Assembly (NCBI GenBank): GCA_003819975.1
Contig: RPPU01000095.1
Coordinates: 1 to 10,926 of the forward strand
From: Desulfobacteraceae bacterium
GTDB taxonomy: Bacteria > Desulfobacterota > DSM-4660 > Desulfatiglandales > HGW-15
DNA length: 10,926 nt
Direction of reading: 5' to 3'
The translations under genes were made by a program, and so were the position numbers. The stretch's first letter is position 1, and every line of letters starts with the position of its first letter. Positions 5,880 through 10,926 of this stretch are shown here, piece by piece. Under the pieces are notes generated by a model that was not told where the DNA came from, made no database searches, and saw only the letters and a program-made list of their open reading frames with translations.

Positions 5880-5969
5880 ATGGGTAGTGTTGTTAAAAAA
5901 CGACGTAAAAAAATCAGAAAACATAAATATCGCAAGTTACGAAAGCAACTTCGTCATAAGAATAAGTAA
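5880..5969 (+). CDS. bS22/mS38-like small ribosomal protein (AURKAIP1/COX24 domain)
   Basis: ATG 5880 to TAA 5969 encodes 29 residues, 16 of them Lys or Arg. It begins MGSVVKKRRKKIRKHKYRK and ends QLRHKNK. From memory, this closely follows the AURKAIP1/COX24-domain family, whose actinobacterial members (bS22, about 33 residues) start MGSVIKKRRKRM and continue with KKHRK. In mycobacteria bS22 sits in the small ribosomal subunit near the decoding region, and mS38 is the mitochondrial relative. The ribosome-binding site GGAGGA (5868-5873) is 6 nt from the ATG, and a strong intrinsic terminator follows 30 nt after the stop, so the gene is a compact monocistron. Genes this short are often left out of annotation. 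The main uncertainty is whether a composition this simple can be assigned by eye. Confidence 0.72.
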   Translation: MGSVVKKRRKKIRKHKYRKLRKQLRHKNK

Positions 5970-5999
5970 CGTCTAAAATTAATTGTGATTTCCAATAAG

Positions 6000-6043
6000 A
6001 AAGGCAGACCGGTAAACCCGGTACTGCCTTTCTTTGTTTTTTT
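6000..6043 (+). terminator. Intrinsic terminator of the bS22-like gene
   Basis: AAAGGCAG-ACCGG (6000-6012), loop TAAAC, CCGGT-a-CTGCCTTT (6018-6031) forms a 13-bp stem with one bulged A, followed by TTTGTTTTTTT. This is the clearest rho-independent terminator in the window. Confidence 0.85.
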
Positions 6044-6126
6044 AAAATTACGCAGGTTTCTTATTTAAAAATTTCGACAGAAAGTTGTCGATAAGTGAAA
6101 AATAAATAATTAGGTCGTACGGACTT

Positions 6127-6148
6127 ATTCCGGCGCTTTTGCCGGAAT
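6127..6148. repeat. Inverted repeat ATTCCGGC/GCCGGAAT
   Basis: ATTCCGGC (6127-6134) and GCCGGAAT (6141-6148) are perfect 8-bp arms around GCTTTT. It lies directly beyond the longer inverted repeat at 6151-6191, so a - strand transcript would end in two hairpins in series. There is no T-tract on either side. Confidence 0.55.
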
Positions 6149-6150
6149 TC

Positions 6151-6191
6151 ATGTTTTATTGATCCTGGATTTTTCAGGATCAATAAAACAT
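6151..6191 (-). terminator. Perfect 17-bp inverted repeat abutting the dehydrogenase stop
   Basis: ATGTTTTATTGATCCTG (6151-6167) and CAGGATCAATAAAACAT (6175-6191) are exact complements around a 7-nt loop. The repeat touches the stop codon at 6192-6194. The stem would cap the 3' end of the - strand transcript, but no T-run follows it, so it may protect the RNA or act with Rho rather than terminate alone. Confidence 0.6.
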
Positions 6192-7052
6192 TTACTTACT
6201 GTAATCATACCAGCCTCCCCCGGTCTTGCGTCCGAGGCGATTAGCCCTGATCATATTCTTGAGCAATGTGGGCGACACCCATTTCAACTCTTTGTTCAAT
6301 TCGCGGTAAAAGTATTCATTGACATGATAAGCAATATCGATCCCGGTCAGATCCATTAATTCAAAGGGTCCCATGGGATAATTAAGACCGTTCTTTACGG
6401 CCACATCCACGTCCTGGGCGCTGGCGACGCCTTCTTCAACGATTTTGATGGCCTCCAAGAAATGGGGAATCATGATCCGGTTTACAATAAAACCCGGAGA
6501 ATCTTTTTTGACTTCCACCGTGATTTTGCCCATTTTTTTGGCAATCTCGGTGGTGACGGCAACCGTGTCGTCGCTGGTATAATAGCCGCGGATCACTTCA
6601 ACCAGTTTCATCAACGGTACCGGGTTAAAAAAATGCATGCCCACGATTTTATCCGGCCTTTTAGTCGCAGCCGCGATTTCGGTAATGGACATGGATGAAG
6701 TATTGGAAGCCAGGATTACTTCCGGGCGGCAAATTTCATCCAGCTCTTTGAATACTCTTTTTTTTAAATCCAAATCTTCAAGCACGACTTCAATGACCAA
6801 ATCGGCATTTTTCAATTCCTTCATATCCGTGGTGCCTTTGATCCTGCCCAAGATCGCTTCTTTTTCCTTGGCTTCCATTTTTCCCTTTTCAACGCTTTTA
6901 GCCAAGAACTTGCCGATGCTTTGCAAGCCTTTTTCGACAAAACGATCTTCAATATCCCGCATAATGACGTTGCAACCGATTTGGGCCGCAACCTGGGCAA
7001 TCCCATTGCCCATTGCTCCGGCGCCAAGCACACCAATAGTCTTTATCTGCAT
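6192..7052 (-). CDS. hbd: 3-hydroxyacyl-CoA (3-hydroxybutyryl-CoA) dehydrogenase
   Basis: Interconverts acetoacetyl-CoA and 3-hydroxybutyryl-CoA (or longer 3-hydroxyacyl-CoAs) with NAD(H), in butyrate-type fermentation or beta-oxidation. At 286 residues it has the usual length of the stand-alone enzyme. An N-terminal Rossmann fold carries GAGAMG (10-15) with D33 placed to bind the NAD ribose. Catalytic features present are SNTSS (116-120), H140 in GMHFFNPVP, E152 in KLVEV and N191 in PGFIVNR. The C-terminal domain includes GLNYPMGPFELMDLTGID and the family's closing RKTGGGWYDY. An AGGAG site is 5 nt before the ATG. The gene follows the Nfu-type gene by 25 nt, so they are probably co-transcribed. 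No thiolase or crotonase partner is in the window, so the pathway direction cannot be told. Confidence 0.95.
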   Translation of the reverse strand: MQIKTIGVLGAGAMGNGIAQVAAQIGCNVIMRDIEDRFVEKGLQSIGKFLAKSVEKGKMEAKEKEAILGRIKGTTDMKELKNADLVIEVVLEDLDLKKRVFKELDEICRPEVILASNTSSMSITEIAAATKRPDKIVGMHFFNPVPLMKLVEVIRGYYTSDDTVAVTTEIAKKMGKITVEVKKDSPGFIVNRIMIPHFLEAIKIVEEGVASAQDVDVAVKNGLNYPMGPFELMDLTGIDIAYHVNEYFYRELNKELKWVSPTLLKNMIRANRLGRKTGGGWYDYSK

Positions 7053-7077
7053 AATAACTCCTTTTTATTGCATTTAT

Positions 7078-7305
7078 TTACGCCGCTTCAACACGGCTTA
7101 CTTCCGGTACATTCTGCTTTAACACCTTTTCAATGCCCATTTTAAGGGTCATTTGCGACATGGGGCAACCGCCGCAAGCCCCGGTTAAACGGACTTTGAC
7201 AACCCCTTTTTCATCCACATCCACCAGATGAACATCGCCTCCGTCAGCCTGCAAAGACGGCCGCACTATCTTCAAGGCTTGTTCCACTTTTTCTTTTAAG
7301 GTCAT
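7078..7305 (-). CDS. NifU C-terminal-domain (Nfu-type) Fe-S scaffold protein
   Basis: A 75-residue single-domain protein that carries and delivers [4Fe-4S] clusters to target apoproteins in the cytoplasm. The domain signature is complete: an initial helix (VEQALKIVRPSLQADGGDV), the central VKVRLTGACGGCP with the cluster-binding C44 and C47, and the following SQMTLKMGIEKVL helix. There is no N-terminal NifU or A-type domain, as is common for Nfu in anaerobes. The ATG at 7305 has a strong AGGAGG site. It stands 88 nt after the SPL-like gene and 25 nt before the dehydrogenase gene. The upstream [4Fe-4S] radical SAM protein is a possible client, but that is inferred from position only. Confidence 0.93.
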   Translation of the reverse strand: MTLKEKVEQALKIVRPSLQADGGDVHLVDVDEKGVVKVRLTGACGGCPMSQMTLKMGIEKVLKQNVPEVSRVEAA

Positions 7306-7393
7306 TTTGATTTCCTCCTCTTATTAACAGACATGCAAAAACATAGCATAAAGCCGGGTAAAATCACAATATCAAAAAACAACGGGAGCTGCA

Positions 7394-8527
7394 TCAGGCT
7401 TCATAAAACTTTCGCACCCGATTATCCAGATATTCAGCCAAAGCCGGAGAATCTTGGGGCGACCAACCCATGGCTTTTTGCCAGATCTCGTCGCTTTCCA
7501 TACATAAATAAAGGCCCAGATCCGGATACCACTGGTCCAAAAGGGTTTTCATGTAAGCATACATTTCAATGCGTATAGGTTTAAAATAACGCATCTTGCC
7601 GTCCAGCCCCATAATAAATTCACCATCCAGAATATGTGTCCCGGGATGGCGTTTGCGGATAATCGCTTTCAGACCCGGCATATAGCGCAGGCATCCCATG
7701 CTGATCCAGATGATCTTTTTAGGATCGAGGTATTGGTTTAACATTTCAACGGCTTTACGATATTGATCCTGCCATCCCGGGTGTTCAATCAGGGGATCAA
7801 AATGCAAACCGATCATAAAGCCCTGCCGTTGACATTGTTGCGCCGCTTTTAAACGGTTTTTCAGGCTGGGCGCGCCATGTTCTTCTTGGGCGGTAATGAC
7901 CGGGCTATTGACCGACCAGGAAAGGATAATGCGCTCCGGATTCGAGAGCTGCAATACTTTTTCAATCTGATTTGTTTTGGTCTTGAGTTCGATAATGGCA
8001 TTTTTATGTCCGGCAATAACCGGCGCCAAGGCTTGGCTGAATTCGGTAATGGAATCAAGGGCCAGGCTGTCGGTGAATTCACCGGTCCCGATCCGGAAAA
8101 TTTTTTCAGGGTTTTGTTCGATCTGTTCCGTAACCTCGTTGATTCGATCCGGCACATTGACGAAAACCCTTAAGCCGGGAGTGTTCAGATAAGCCTGCAA
8201 AATGCAGTAACTGCAATCCAGAGGGCAATTCATCCCGATCTGGAGAATTTGATAGCCGCAACAGATATAATTATGCGTTCCCGGACAGGGCTTCAGAATT
8301 TCTCCAGGGAAATCGCAAAGCCAAAGGGTCTGCTTTTCCGATTCCAAAGAAAGAACTTCTGCGCCGTTCAAGGAACGGCCCGGCCTTTTTATTAGAGACG
8401 AGTGGGCGCTTCGCTCTATCATCCGATTGGCCGCCGTCCGATTGAACGTTTCCGGATCGACAACTATTTTTTTAATGCTGTTTTTCAACTCATTTCTCGA
8501 TGCGCTCGTTATGACTGGTGATTTCAA
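7394..8527 (-). CDS. SPL-family (spore photoproduct lyase-like) radical SAM protein
   Basis: Radical SAM protein of about 377 residues from TTG 8527. It shows the SPL-type block YICCGYQILQIGMNCPLDCS with the cluster cysteines in CPLDCSYC (CxxxCxxC), then ILQAYLN, RIGTGEFTDSLALD and the later LHFDPLIEHPGWQDQY motif. True spore photoproduct lyase repairs thymine dimers in spore DNA. Here the segment aligned to the hydrogen-donating Cys141 of Bacillus SplB reads GTGEFTDS with no cysteine, so the chemistry is likely different or the radical path altered. Start is uncertain: TTG 8527 overlaps the ParB stop as TTGA; TTG 8569 would extend it by 14 residues; TTG 8488 (just before KNSIKKIVVDPE) matches where conservation seems to begin. 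No strong ribosome site marks any of them. It is probably coupled to the ParB-like gene. Confidence 0.88.
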   Translation of the reverse strand: MKSPVITSASRNELKNSIKKIVVDPETFNRTAANRMIERSAHSSLIKRPGRSLNGAEVLSLESEKQTLWLCDFPGEILKPCPGTHNYICCGYQILQIGMNCPLDCSYCILQAYLNTPGLRVFVNVPDRINEVTEQIEQNPEKIFRIGTGEFTDSLALDSITEFSQALAPVIAGHKNAIIELKTKTNQIEKVLQLSNPERIILSWSVNSPVITAQEEHGAPSLKNRLKAAQQCQRQGFMIGLHFDPLIEHPGWQDQYRKAVEMLNQYLDPKKIIWISMGCLRYMPGLKAIIRKRHPGTHILDGEFIMGLDGKMRYFKPIRIEMYAYMKTLLDQWYPDLGLYLCMESDEIWQKAMGWSPQDSPALAEYLDNRVRKFYEA

Positions 8528-9495
8528 AAAACGCCCATTTTCTCCAAACCCTCTGTTTGCGCAATGCAAAGCAGTCTTTGTTTTAATTCAAAGCCGTTTT
8601 TAAAATCAATCGTAAGCGTGCAATGAACATCTTCAAACCCGGGCGTATGGTGCACTCTGGCATATTTCGGCAGATTCAATTTATCGATTTGTTTTTGAAA
8701 TTCATGCTCGGTCTTGAGCAGACGCGGATAACGTTTGAAGCGTAACCGTTCCAGAATCGCTTTTGCTTTTTGGGGCTTGTTTATTTTGGGTTCATTTAGA
8801 ATATTCTGAAAATCAGCCTCTTCCAAAAACCGCATATTAGTATCGTTTATTTTTATCGATATATCGTTAATAAGATCAATAAATTGAGCCTGTTGATTAA
8901 AGTTTAAGTTCAAATCGGTAATCCATTTAAAAACGGAAGAGCGCGGCTCAGCCGCCATGGCCATTAAGGCACGGATGGTTTGCAGCGATACACTCTTGTC
9001 CGCAATTTCCTTTTGTTGGTCCGCGGTCCATTGATCGAAGCCAAGAAAAACTTGCAGAACAGCATCTTGGCCCGGTAACCCCAGAAGCGGCAGATAGTCC
9101 CGAATGATTTGATCTTTGCTGAGGAAACAACTTGCTCTTTTTAAAAACATCCCTTTTTCAATGGGATTCAATTCCCGGGTCGTAAGGTTGTCATGCAAAT
9201 TCAATAAGAGCAGATCCAACGCGCTGTGCGGCACGGAAGAGCTGTCCTGGCAAGGTATTTCCCGCCAACCGAGCGCTTGACAGGCCTGCAGCCGTCGATA
9301 ACCGGTTACGATTTCCATCAACCCTGCCCTGCCCGGCACAAGCAATGGTGGATTGAGAAGACCGACTTTGTGAATGGAATTCTTTAGTCCCTCCAAATCA
9401 AAACCAAAACTCATGCAATAGGGTCCGGGTTCCATTTGAATATTTTCAGGCTTTACCTGAATAACCTTTATTTGATTCGCATAATGAATATTCAT
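8524..9495 (-). CDS. ParB/Srx-domain protein (solo ParB-like)
   Basis: Encodes 323 residues. The N-terminal ParB/sulfiredoxin-like nucleotide-binding domain (about 10-115) is recognisable from FDLEGLKNSIHKVGLLNPPL, GYRRLQACQALGW (65-77, equivalent to the GERRxRA box) and HDNLTTRELNPIEKG (equivalent to the ENIQRxDLNPIE box). A middle helical part (IIRDYLPLLGLPGQDAVLQV to SLQTIRALMAMA) resembles the helix-turn-helix domain of this group. The last 90 or so residues do not look like the usual ParB dimer domain and are unrecognised. There is no ParA partner in the window, so a role in chromosome partition is doubtful. GAGG stands about 6 nt before the ATG. It is the first gene of the - strand run and overlaps the SPL-like gene, suggesting a joint role. 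Confidence 0.88.
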   Translation of the reverse strand: MNIHYANQIKVIQVKPENIQMEPGPYCMSFGFDLEGLKNSIHKVGLLNPPLLVPGRAGLMEIVTGYRRLQACQALGWREIPCQDSSSVPHSALDLLLLNLHDNLTTRELNPIEKGMFLKRASCFLSKDQIIRDYLPLLGLPGQDAVLQVFLGFDQWTADQQKEIADKSVSLQTIRALMAMAAEPRSSVFKWITDLNLNFNQQAQFIDLINDISIKINDTNMRFLEEADFQNILNEPKINKPQKAKAILERLRFKRYPRLLKTEHEFQKQIDKLNLPKYARVHHTPGFEDVHCTLTIDFKNGFELKQRLLCIAQTEGLEKMGVF

Positions 9496-9602
9496 CGTTA
9501 CCTCAAGTTTTAATTAAACGAAAAAAATCTTGCCACCAGGTCCTAATTGGCTTATATGCATACCTGAAACATAAAACCAGATTTTTTATTTTGAATCAAT
9601 TT

Positions 9603-9608
9603 TATAAT
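9603..9608 (+). promoter_or_regulatory. Possible -10 box (TATAAT) for the 9645 gene
   Basis: A perfect TATAAT lies 37 nt before the preferred TTG start. The -35 position is only T-rich, without a TTGACA match. If real, transcription would begin near 9615, which rules out the in-frame TTG at 9591 as a start. The 150-nt region between the divergent genes (9496-9644) probably holds promoters in both directions. Confidence 0.35.
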
Positions 9609-9644
9609 ACACTTGCTTCAAATGTCTGCGCTCAGGAGGGTCAT

Positions 9645-10175
9645 TTGCTTAAATTACATCTGATTATTAAAAAAAGATCCGAAGCGATGTTATGTTTGAC
9701 CCTTGCAAACGGGTTCCGTTATTTCTTTTTTGGTTTGGCGCTCTTTTTGGCTGTTTTTTTGCTTATGGACCGGCCGGCCCATACCGAATCCGTGTCGCTG
9801 GCGCCTTTGCTGATCATCTCGATTCTTATCCTCTCAGGATGCTATCATGAAGAGTGGCGTTTCGACTTGATGCGAAAAAATGTGGAATCCCGTTTCGGTC
9901 TATTATTTTTTTATCAACGCAAAATCATTTCTTTTGAAGATATTGAAACGTTTCGAATCACGGAATTTACCAAGGGTCACCAAGGTATGGTCGAAGCTGA
10001 TAAAAAACGTTTCTTCCAGGTTTCCTACTCTAAATTTTCACTTGTTACCAAACAAGGCCTGGTCAAAGACATTGAAATCATGAAAAGTAAATATGGAAAT
10101 GATTTACAAAAGAAAGCCGAAACAGTGGCCGAATTCTGCAAAAAGGCTTTGATCCCAAATGGATCAAAGCCTTAG
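9645..10175 (+). CDS. Two-helix membrane protein with PH-like cytoplasmic tail, unknown function
   Basis: From TTG 9645 there are 176 residues. Two hydrophobic segments at about 24-41 (FRYFFFGLALFLAVFLLM) and 52-68 (LAPLLIISILILSGCYH) make a helical hairpin, leaving the rest in the cytoplasm. The tail (WRFDLMRKNVESRFGLLFFY, then KIISFEDIETFRITEF and a final amphipathic helix) has the strand order of bacterial PH-like membrane proteins of the YdbS sort; this is a resemblance, not a firm assignment. Start choice: AGGAGGG at 9634-9640 stands 4 nt before TTG 9645, whereas an in-frame TTG at 9591 has no ribosome site and lies upstream of a TATAAT. The gene ends inside a perfect 13-bp inverted repeat. 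It is divergent from the ParB-like gene. Confidence 0.72.
   Translation: MLKLHLIIKKRSEAMLCLTLANGFRYFFFGLALFLAVFLLMDRPAHTESVSLAPLLIISILILSGCYHEEWRFDLMRKNVESRFGLLFFYQRKIISFEDIETFRITEFTKGHQGMVEADKKRFFQVSYSKFSLVTKQGLVKDIEIMKSKYGNDLQKKAETVAEFCKKALIPNGSKP
10143..10173 (+). terminator. Perfect 13-bp inverted repeat overlapping a stop codon
   Basis: AAGGCTTTGATCC (10143-10155), CAAAT, GGATCAAAGCCTT (10161-10173): an exact hairpin whose last base is the first base of the TAG stop. It encodes the last residues of the membrane protein. No T-run follows, so this is an RNA 3'-end structure or a Rho-associated site rather than a canonical terminator. Confidence 0.5.
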
Positions 10176-10208
10176 ATGTTGGACAATCTCTTCACATACC
10201 ATAAAATT

Positions 10209-10226
10209 GAATTTAGACAGGATTAA
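10209..10226 (+). repeat. Dispersed repeat, GACAGGATTAA type (copy C)
   Basis: GAATTTAGACAGGATTAA matches the consensus of copies A and B, including the AATTTAGAC flank seen in copy B. It is intergenic. Confidence 0.6.
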
Positions 10227-10251
10227 TAGCAACCTCTTCCATTTATTTTAA

Positions 10252-10278
10252 AATCCTGTAAATCCTGTTCATCCTGTC
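10252..10278 (-). repeat. Dispersed repeat, three 9-nt ATCCTGT units (copy D)
   Basis: AATCCTGTA, AATCCTGTT and CATCCTGTC in tandem form the reverse complement of the GACAGGAT type and make an inverted pair with copy C 25 nt away. The 9-nt period is clearest here. It lies just downstream of the oppF-like gene's stop. Confidence 0.65.
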
Positions 10279-10289
10279 AAAAAATCTTA

Positions 10290-10926
10290 TCAAGCCTCAG
10301 GCTCGAAATAAAGAAAACAAGCGGCCCGATGCCCGTCTTCAACATGCTTCAAAGGCGGAATATGATCTTTGCATTTGGGCATGCGACTGGCACAACGGTC
10401 ATAGAAGTAACAACCAATGCGTTCTTTATCCGGCGATGGAACGTCGCCGGTCAAAATGATCCTTTTTCTTTTTTTCTCTATTTCAGGATCCGGAATCGGA
10501 GCGGCAGACATCAACGCTTTGGTATAAGGATGCAGCGGGTTTTTGTAGAGGTCAAAACCGCCTGATATTTCGACAATTTTACCGAGATACATCACTGCGA
10601 CTCGATCGCTGATATATTCAATGACCGAAAGATCATGAGCAATGAAAAGATAGGCAAGCCCAAGCTCGTCTTGAAGATCGTTCAAAAGATTCAAAATCTG
10701 GGCCTGAATGGAAACATCCAAAGCCGAGACCGGTTCATCCGCCAGGACCAGTTTGGGATTAAGCGCCAGAGACCTGGCAAAACCGATGCGCTGTCTTTGC
10801 CCGCCTGAAAATTCATGCGGATACCTGTTTTTAAAAAATCGGGAGAGCCCCACTTTTTCCATGAGTTCGTCCACGCGCCGGTCAATATCCGTGCGGGTCA
10901 TATCAATGAGACCATATCTATTGTAA
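10290..10926 (-). CDS. oppF: Oligopeptide-type ABC transporter ATP-binding protein, C-terminal part
   Basis: Drives uptake of di- or oligopeptides through an inner-membrane permease by ATP hydrolysis. The frame runs off the right edge, so the first 100 or so residues with the Walker A loop are missing; the ATG at 10901 is internal. Visible are the ABC signature and following block [20 protein letters not shown], Walker B LVLADEP, the D-loop SALDVS and the H-loop His in [11 protein letters not shown]. The C-terminal oligo_HPY domain ([19 protein letters not shown], then GDVPSP and GCYFYDRC with later cysteines) is specific to the OppD/OppF/DppD/DppF group. The [15 protein letters not shown] wording and late cysteine cluster favour the F-type subunit, but D cannot be excluded. 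Partner genes would lie to the right. Confidence 0.9.
   Translation of the reverse strand, partial: YNRYGLIDMTRTDIDRRVDELMEKVGLSRFFKNRYPHEFSGGQRQRIGFARSLALNPKLVLADEPVSALDVSIQAQILNLLNDLQDELGLAYLFIAHDLSVIEYISDRVAVMYLGKIVEISGGFDLYKNPLHPYTKALMSAAPIPDPEIEKKRKRIILTGDVPSPDKERIGCYFYDRCASRMPKCKDHIPPLKHVEDGHRAACFLYFEPEA

Noticed and set aside
6637..7122. 161-codon + strand frame opposite the dehydrogenase gene
   Set aside because: It is antisense to a gene with all catalytic motifs intact; the product is Ser/Ile-rich, as expected for a shadow frame.
8524..9495. ParB-like protein as part of a chromosome or plasmid partition locus
   Set aside because: No ParA gene and no parS-like 16-bp palindrome is visible nearby, and the C-terminal domain is not the usual ParB dimer domain.

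Overview
The window carries ordinary bacterial housekeeping genes at both ends. Between them, at about 3.6-5.9 kb, lies an AT-rich, repeat-laden accessory stretch. A DUF4911-type gene between nadK and miaB, a spore-photoproduct-lyase-like radical SAM protein next to a solo ParB-like protein, a stand-alone NifU-type scaffold, 3-hydroxyacyl-CoA metabolism and families of small intergenic repeats all suggest an anaerobic Desulfobacterota (Deltaproteobacteria)-like or similar uncultured lineage. That placement is an inference from gene content, and no rRNA or tRNA is present to test it.

Left block (1-3607, + strand): the 3' end of an adenine deaminase gene, then nadK, a 74-residue DUF4911-like protein, miaB and a REC-GGDEF response regulator. 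Gaps are short (4, -14, 70 and 17 nt), so this looks like one operon joining purine salvage, NADP+ synthesis, tRNA A37 methylthiolation and c-di-GMP signalling.

Middle block (3608-6191) is the most unusual part. Two clusters of short intergenic repeats (3618-3843 and 5167-5519) share motifs, and their outermost members are in inverted orientation. Between the clusters lie a weak 69-codon ORF, a 37-residue extremely basic protein, a 184-residue single-pass membrane protein with a near-consensus sigma-70 promoter, and a small gene broken by a one-base deletion. To the right, after an AT-rich segment with a promoter, is a 29-residue protein that I recognise as bS22/mS38-like (AURKAIP1/COX24 domain). 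It is followed by a canonical intrinsic terminator.

Right block (6192-9495, - strand, transcribed right to left): a ParB-like protein overlaps an SPL-family radical SAM protein (TTGA stop/start overlap). An Nfu-type Fe-S scaffold and a 3-hydroxybutyryl-CoA dehydrogenase follow. A 17-bp perfect inverted repeat abuts the dehydrogenase stop codon. A divergent + strand gene (9645-10175) encodes a two-helix membrane protein with a cytoplasmic tail. The window ends in the C-terminal part of an oligopeptide-type ABC transporter ATPase (- strand).

The items most worth checking are the bS22-like microprotein, the ParB/SPL pair (whose SPL lacks the cysteine that donates hydrogen in Bacillus SplB), and the repeat-bounded island.
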